Below, one piece after another: positions 61,955 to 64,000 of a stretch of DNA of 64,000 nucleotides (position 1 is its first letter; every line of letters begins with the position of its first letter). The notes beneath the pieces were generated by a model, which worked only from the letters and a program-made list of their open reading frames with translations, had not been told where the DNA came from and ran no database searches. The stretch covers positions 124,001 through 188,000 of the forward strand of contig NZ_JBHSMT010000023.1 of the NCBI RefSeq assembly GCF_042654985.1, written 5' to 3'. The translations under genes were made by a program, and so were the position numbers. The stretch comes from Paraherbaspirillum soli. Its GTDB lineage: Bacteria; Pseudomonadota; Gammaproteobacteria; Burkholderiales; Burkholderiaceae_D.

Positions 61955-62850
61955 CAAAAACTCTTAGGCACCGCCTCCGCCAGCAAATCGACCAAAGCCC
62001 GGACTTTAGGCGACAAGTGGCGCGAGCTCGGGTACAACACATGGATCGGCTCGTCCTCGTCCGGGTCCGGCGCAAACAAGACCTGCAAGCGGCCGCCGCG
62101 CACCAGATCCGCCGCCATATAACTGTGCAGGCTGACCAGCCCGACGCCATCCAGCGCCGCCTGCACCAGCGCCTCGCCGTTGTCCACGGTAAGCCGCACG
62201 GGGGGCAGGACCGACGCCTTGCTGCCGTCAGGCTCCAGGATCTCCCAGTTCCTCACGCGGCTGCTGTTGCTTGACCGATAGCCGACGCACTGATGCCGAA
62301 CCAGCTCGGCCGAATGGGTCGGGCGGCCTGCGCGCTGTAAATATTCCGGCGACGCGCAAACCAGCATGCGGGCGGTCGAAATACGCCGCGCGATCAGTTG
62401 CGTATCCGGCAGCACGCCGATCCGCACCGTGGCGTCTATCCCCTCCTCGACCAGATCGATCTTGCGATCGGTAAAACTGACCTCGATGTGCAACTTCGGA
62501 TGTTGCTGACACAGGCGGGTCAGCACCGGCATCACCACCATGCGGCCGAAGCTGACCGGCAGCGATACGCGCAAAGTACCGGCCGGTTCTGCCTTGGATG
62601 GCTGCAACAGCGAGCGCATTTCCTCGAAATCGGCCAGCAATTGCGTGCAACGTCCCAGGAACAGGCTGCCGTCGGCAGTCAGGCTGAGCTGGCGGGTAGT
62701 GCGATTGAGCAGACGCACCCCCAGCTCCTGCTCCAGACGCGCAATCGACTTGCTGATGCCCGACGGCGTCAAGCCCAGACGATGCGCGGCGGCGGTAAAG
62801 CTTTGCAATTCGGCGGCCTGGACAAAGGCAGTGATTTCAGTGAATTCCAT
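61954..62850 (-). CDS. LysR-family transcriptional regulator
   Basis: 298 residues from ATG 62850. The N-terminal winged HTH (ITAFVQAAELQSFTAAAHRLGL, SGISKSIARLEQELGVRLLNRT) belongs to the CrgA/DmlR-like branch that often controls a divergent oxidoreductase gene. The C-terminal effector domain is complete. The divergent neighbour at 63098 is a likely target, but repeat copy 4 occupies the intervening space. Confidence 0.9.
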   Translation of the reverse strand: MEFTEITAFVQAAELQSFTAAAHRLGLTPSGISKSIARLEQELGVRLLNRTTRQLSLTADGSLFLGRCTQLLADFEEMRSLLQPSKAEPAGTLRVSLPVSFGRMVVMPVLTRLCQQHPKLHIEVSFTDRKIDLVEEGIDATVRIGVLPDTQLIARRISTARMLVCASPEYLQRAGRPTHSAELVRHQCVGYRSSNSSRVRNWEILEPDGSKASVLPPVRLTVDNGEALVQAALDGVGLVSLHSYMAADLVRGGRLQVLFAPDPDEDEPIHVLYPSSRHLSPKVRALVDLLAEAVPKSF

Positions 62851-62939
62851 GGTTTTACTATTAATGATCAATAGTCACAAGTTCTATGAATCATAGCATA
62901 TTTATGATTCACGATCATTGTTATATCGTGGCAACTCTT

Positions 62940-63072
62940 GGGCACCTCTAAAAACCGTAGCGAGCGACCCAAGGTCTGGGCGAGAAGCGCAGCCGTACGG
63001 AGGTACGGTGAGCATCGCAGCCCTGAGATTGGCGGGCTTACCAAACCCTGCAGTAGGTTTTGAGAGGTGCCC
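62940..63072. repeat. Palindromic interspersed element, copy 4
   Basis: 133 bp. Ends GGGCACCTCTAAAAACC and, inverted, GGGCACCTCTCAAAACC. The central hairpin GCCGTAC-GGAG-GTACGGT has one mismatch. Unlike the other copies it lies between two divergent starts (LysR regulator and dehydrogenase), in the middle of their promoter region. Confidence 0.87.
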
Positions 63073-63097
63073 TCTTATTCATTTTTAAGGAAACGCA

Positions 63098-64000
63098 ATG
63101 ACCATCAACAAGACAATGAAGGTGTGGGAACTGGCGGAATTCGGCCTCAAGAATTTGCGCCTGGCTGAAAAACCGGTGCCGGCGCCGTCTGCGCAGCAAC
63201 TACTGATACGCGTCAAAGCGGTGTCGCTGAACTACCGCGACAAACTGGTGGTCGACGGTGTCTATCAACCGGATCTGCCGCTCCCCGCGGTCCCGGTGTC
63301 GGACTTTGTCGGCGAAGTGGTGGCGACAGGTGCCGGCGTGACCCGCTTCACCATCGGCGCAAGAGTGATGGGTCAGTTTTACACGCGCTGGATCGGCGAC
63401 GAAACAACTCCCAAATCACATGACGAACGCGGCCCGACTCTCGGCACACCGCTGCCCGGCGCGCTGGCCGAGTATGTGGTGCTGGACCAGCAAGCGGCCG
63501 TCGCGGTACCGGCCTACCTGAGCGACGCCGAAGCATCGACGCTGCCGATTGCCGCACTGACCGCATGGAGCGCCTTGGTCGAAGACGGTCAACTCAAACC
63601 CGACCAGACGGTACTGGTGCAAGGTACCGGCGGCGTGGCTATCTTCGCCATCCAGATTGCCAGCGCGCTGGGAGCAAGAGTCATCGCCACCTCCAGCAGC
63701 GACAGCAAACTGGCCCGAGCCAAAGCGCTCGGCGCCCGCGACGGCATCAACTACTCTGAAACGCCGGATTGGGAACAGCGCGCGCTGGAGCTGACCAAGG
63801 GCCGCGGCGTCGACCATGTGATCGAAGTGGTCGGCGGCCCAAGCCTGCGCCGCTCGATCGCCGCCGTCGCCCCGGCCGGCCACATCGCGCTGGTAGGCAT
63901 GCTGGACGACCTGGAAGCCAGCATCCCGATTATTCCGATGCTGATAAAACAGGTCCGTATCCACGGCCAATCGGTCGGCCACCGCAACGCGTTCGAAGCG
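63098..64000 (+). CDS. NAD(P)-dependent alcohol dehydrogenase / quinone-oxidoreductase family (3' end cut off)
   Basis: The first 301 codons are present, from an ATG with AAGGA seven bases upstream; the frame is still open at the window end. Medium-chain dehydrogenase fold: a GroES-like N-terminal domain (SLNYRDKLVVDGVY) and nucleotide-binding LVQGTGGVAIFAIQIASALGA. The position that holds the catalytic zinc Cys in zinc alcohol dehydrogenases is part of LNYRD, so this is probably a zinc-free quinone-reductase-like member. It is divergent from the LysR gene. Confidence 0.88.
   Translation, partial: MTINKTMKVWELAEFGLKNLRLAEKPVPAPSAQQLLIRVKAVSLNYRDKLVVDGVYQPDLPLPAVPVSDFVGEVVATGAGVTRFTIGARVMGQFYTRWIGDETTPKSHDERGPTLGTPLPGALAEYVVLDQQAAVAVPAYLSDAEASTLPIAALTAWSALVEDGQLKPDQTVLVQGTGGVAIFAIQIASALGARVIATSSSDSKLARAKALGARDGINYSETPDWEQRALELTKGRGVDHVIEVVGGPSLRRSIAAVAPAGHIALVGMLDDLEASIPIIPMLIKQVRIHGQSVGHRNAFEA

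Noticed and set aside
43077..63072. Treating the four palindromic repeats as tRNA remnants or a CRISPR array
   Set aside because: They are dispersed over 20 kb, have no cloverleaf or spacer-repeat periodicity, and fold as one long hairpin.

Overview
The window comes from a GC-rich betaproteobacterium, most likely an Oxalobacteraceae member such as a Collimonas, Herbaspirillum or Janthinobacterium relative. This is inferred from gene order (rpoS-nlpD-pcm-surE, and a leuC-to-metZ run), not from a database search. No rRNA, tRNA, CRISPR array or intact insertion sequence was recognised.

Region 1 (1-3155, minus strand): surE, pcm, nlpD and the 5' part of rpoS. These are the stationary-phase and cell-envelope housekeeping genes.

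Region 2 (3463-21198): a phasin-like gene on the plus strand, then a tightly overlapped minus-strand operon of about 19 genes for an aryl polyene (APE) pigment. Read from its 5' end at 21198, the operon encodes a chain-length factor, a PlsC-type acyltransferase, two acyl carrier proteins, a small membrane protein, a ligase fused to a dehydratase, and a glycosyltransferase. These are followed by an LpxL-like acyltransferase, an aromatic amino acid ammonia-lyase, a thioesterase, a LolA-like carrier, an MMPL exporter and an FAD oxidoreductase. It ends with a DUF3261 lipoprotein, two ketosynthases, a second dehydratase, a ketoreductase and a phosphopantetheinyl transferase. Together these can load an aryl starter, extend and desaturate it on ACP, and place the product in the outer membrane.

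Region 3 (21517-42916): galE, a DUF1289 gene, a TetR regulator and a LOG-family gene. Then comes the conserved betaproteobacterial minus-strand run leuC-(entericidin)-leuD-leuB-asd-fimV-truA-trpF-trpB-trpA-accD-folC-SPOR-cvpA-purF-metZ. It combines leucine, tryptophan, lysine/methionine, fatty-acid, folate and purine synthesis with polar-landmark and septal proteins.

Region 4 (43077-64000): accessory DNA. It contains an EamA transporter, a locus of two secreted Gly/Ser/Thr-rich proteins followed by an orphan IS3 OrfA-like protein, a GlxA/AraC regulator and two convergent diguanylate cyclases. It also has an MFS transporter, a PAP2 phosphatase and DedA-LssY pair, a glycine-zipper lipoprotein, an S41-like protease, a MerR/ChrA pair, a MacA-like adaptor with a NodT-type outer-membrane factor, a LysR regulator and a partial alcohol dehydrogenase. 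Four copies of a palindromic 123-144-bp element are scattered here. Their outer ends are self-complementary within a copy but differ between copies, and three copies lie at or near stop codons. This repeat family and the Gly-rich/OrfA locus are the least explained parts of the window.
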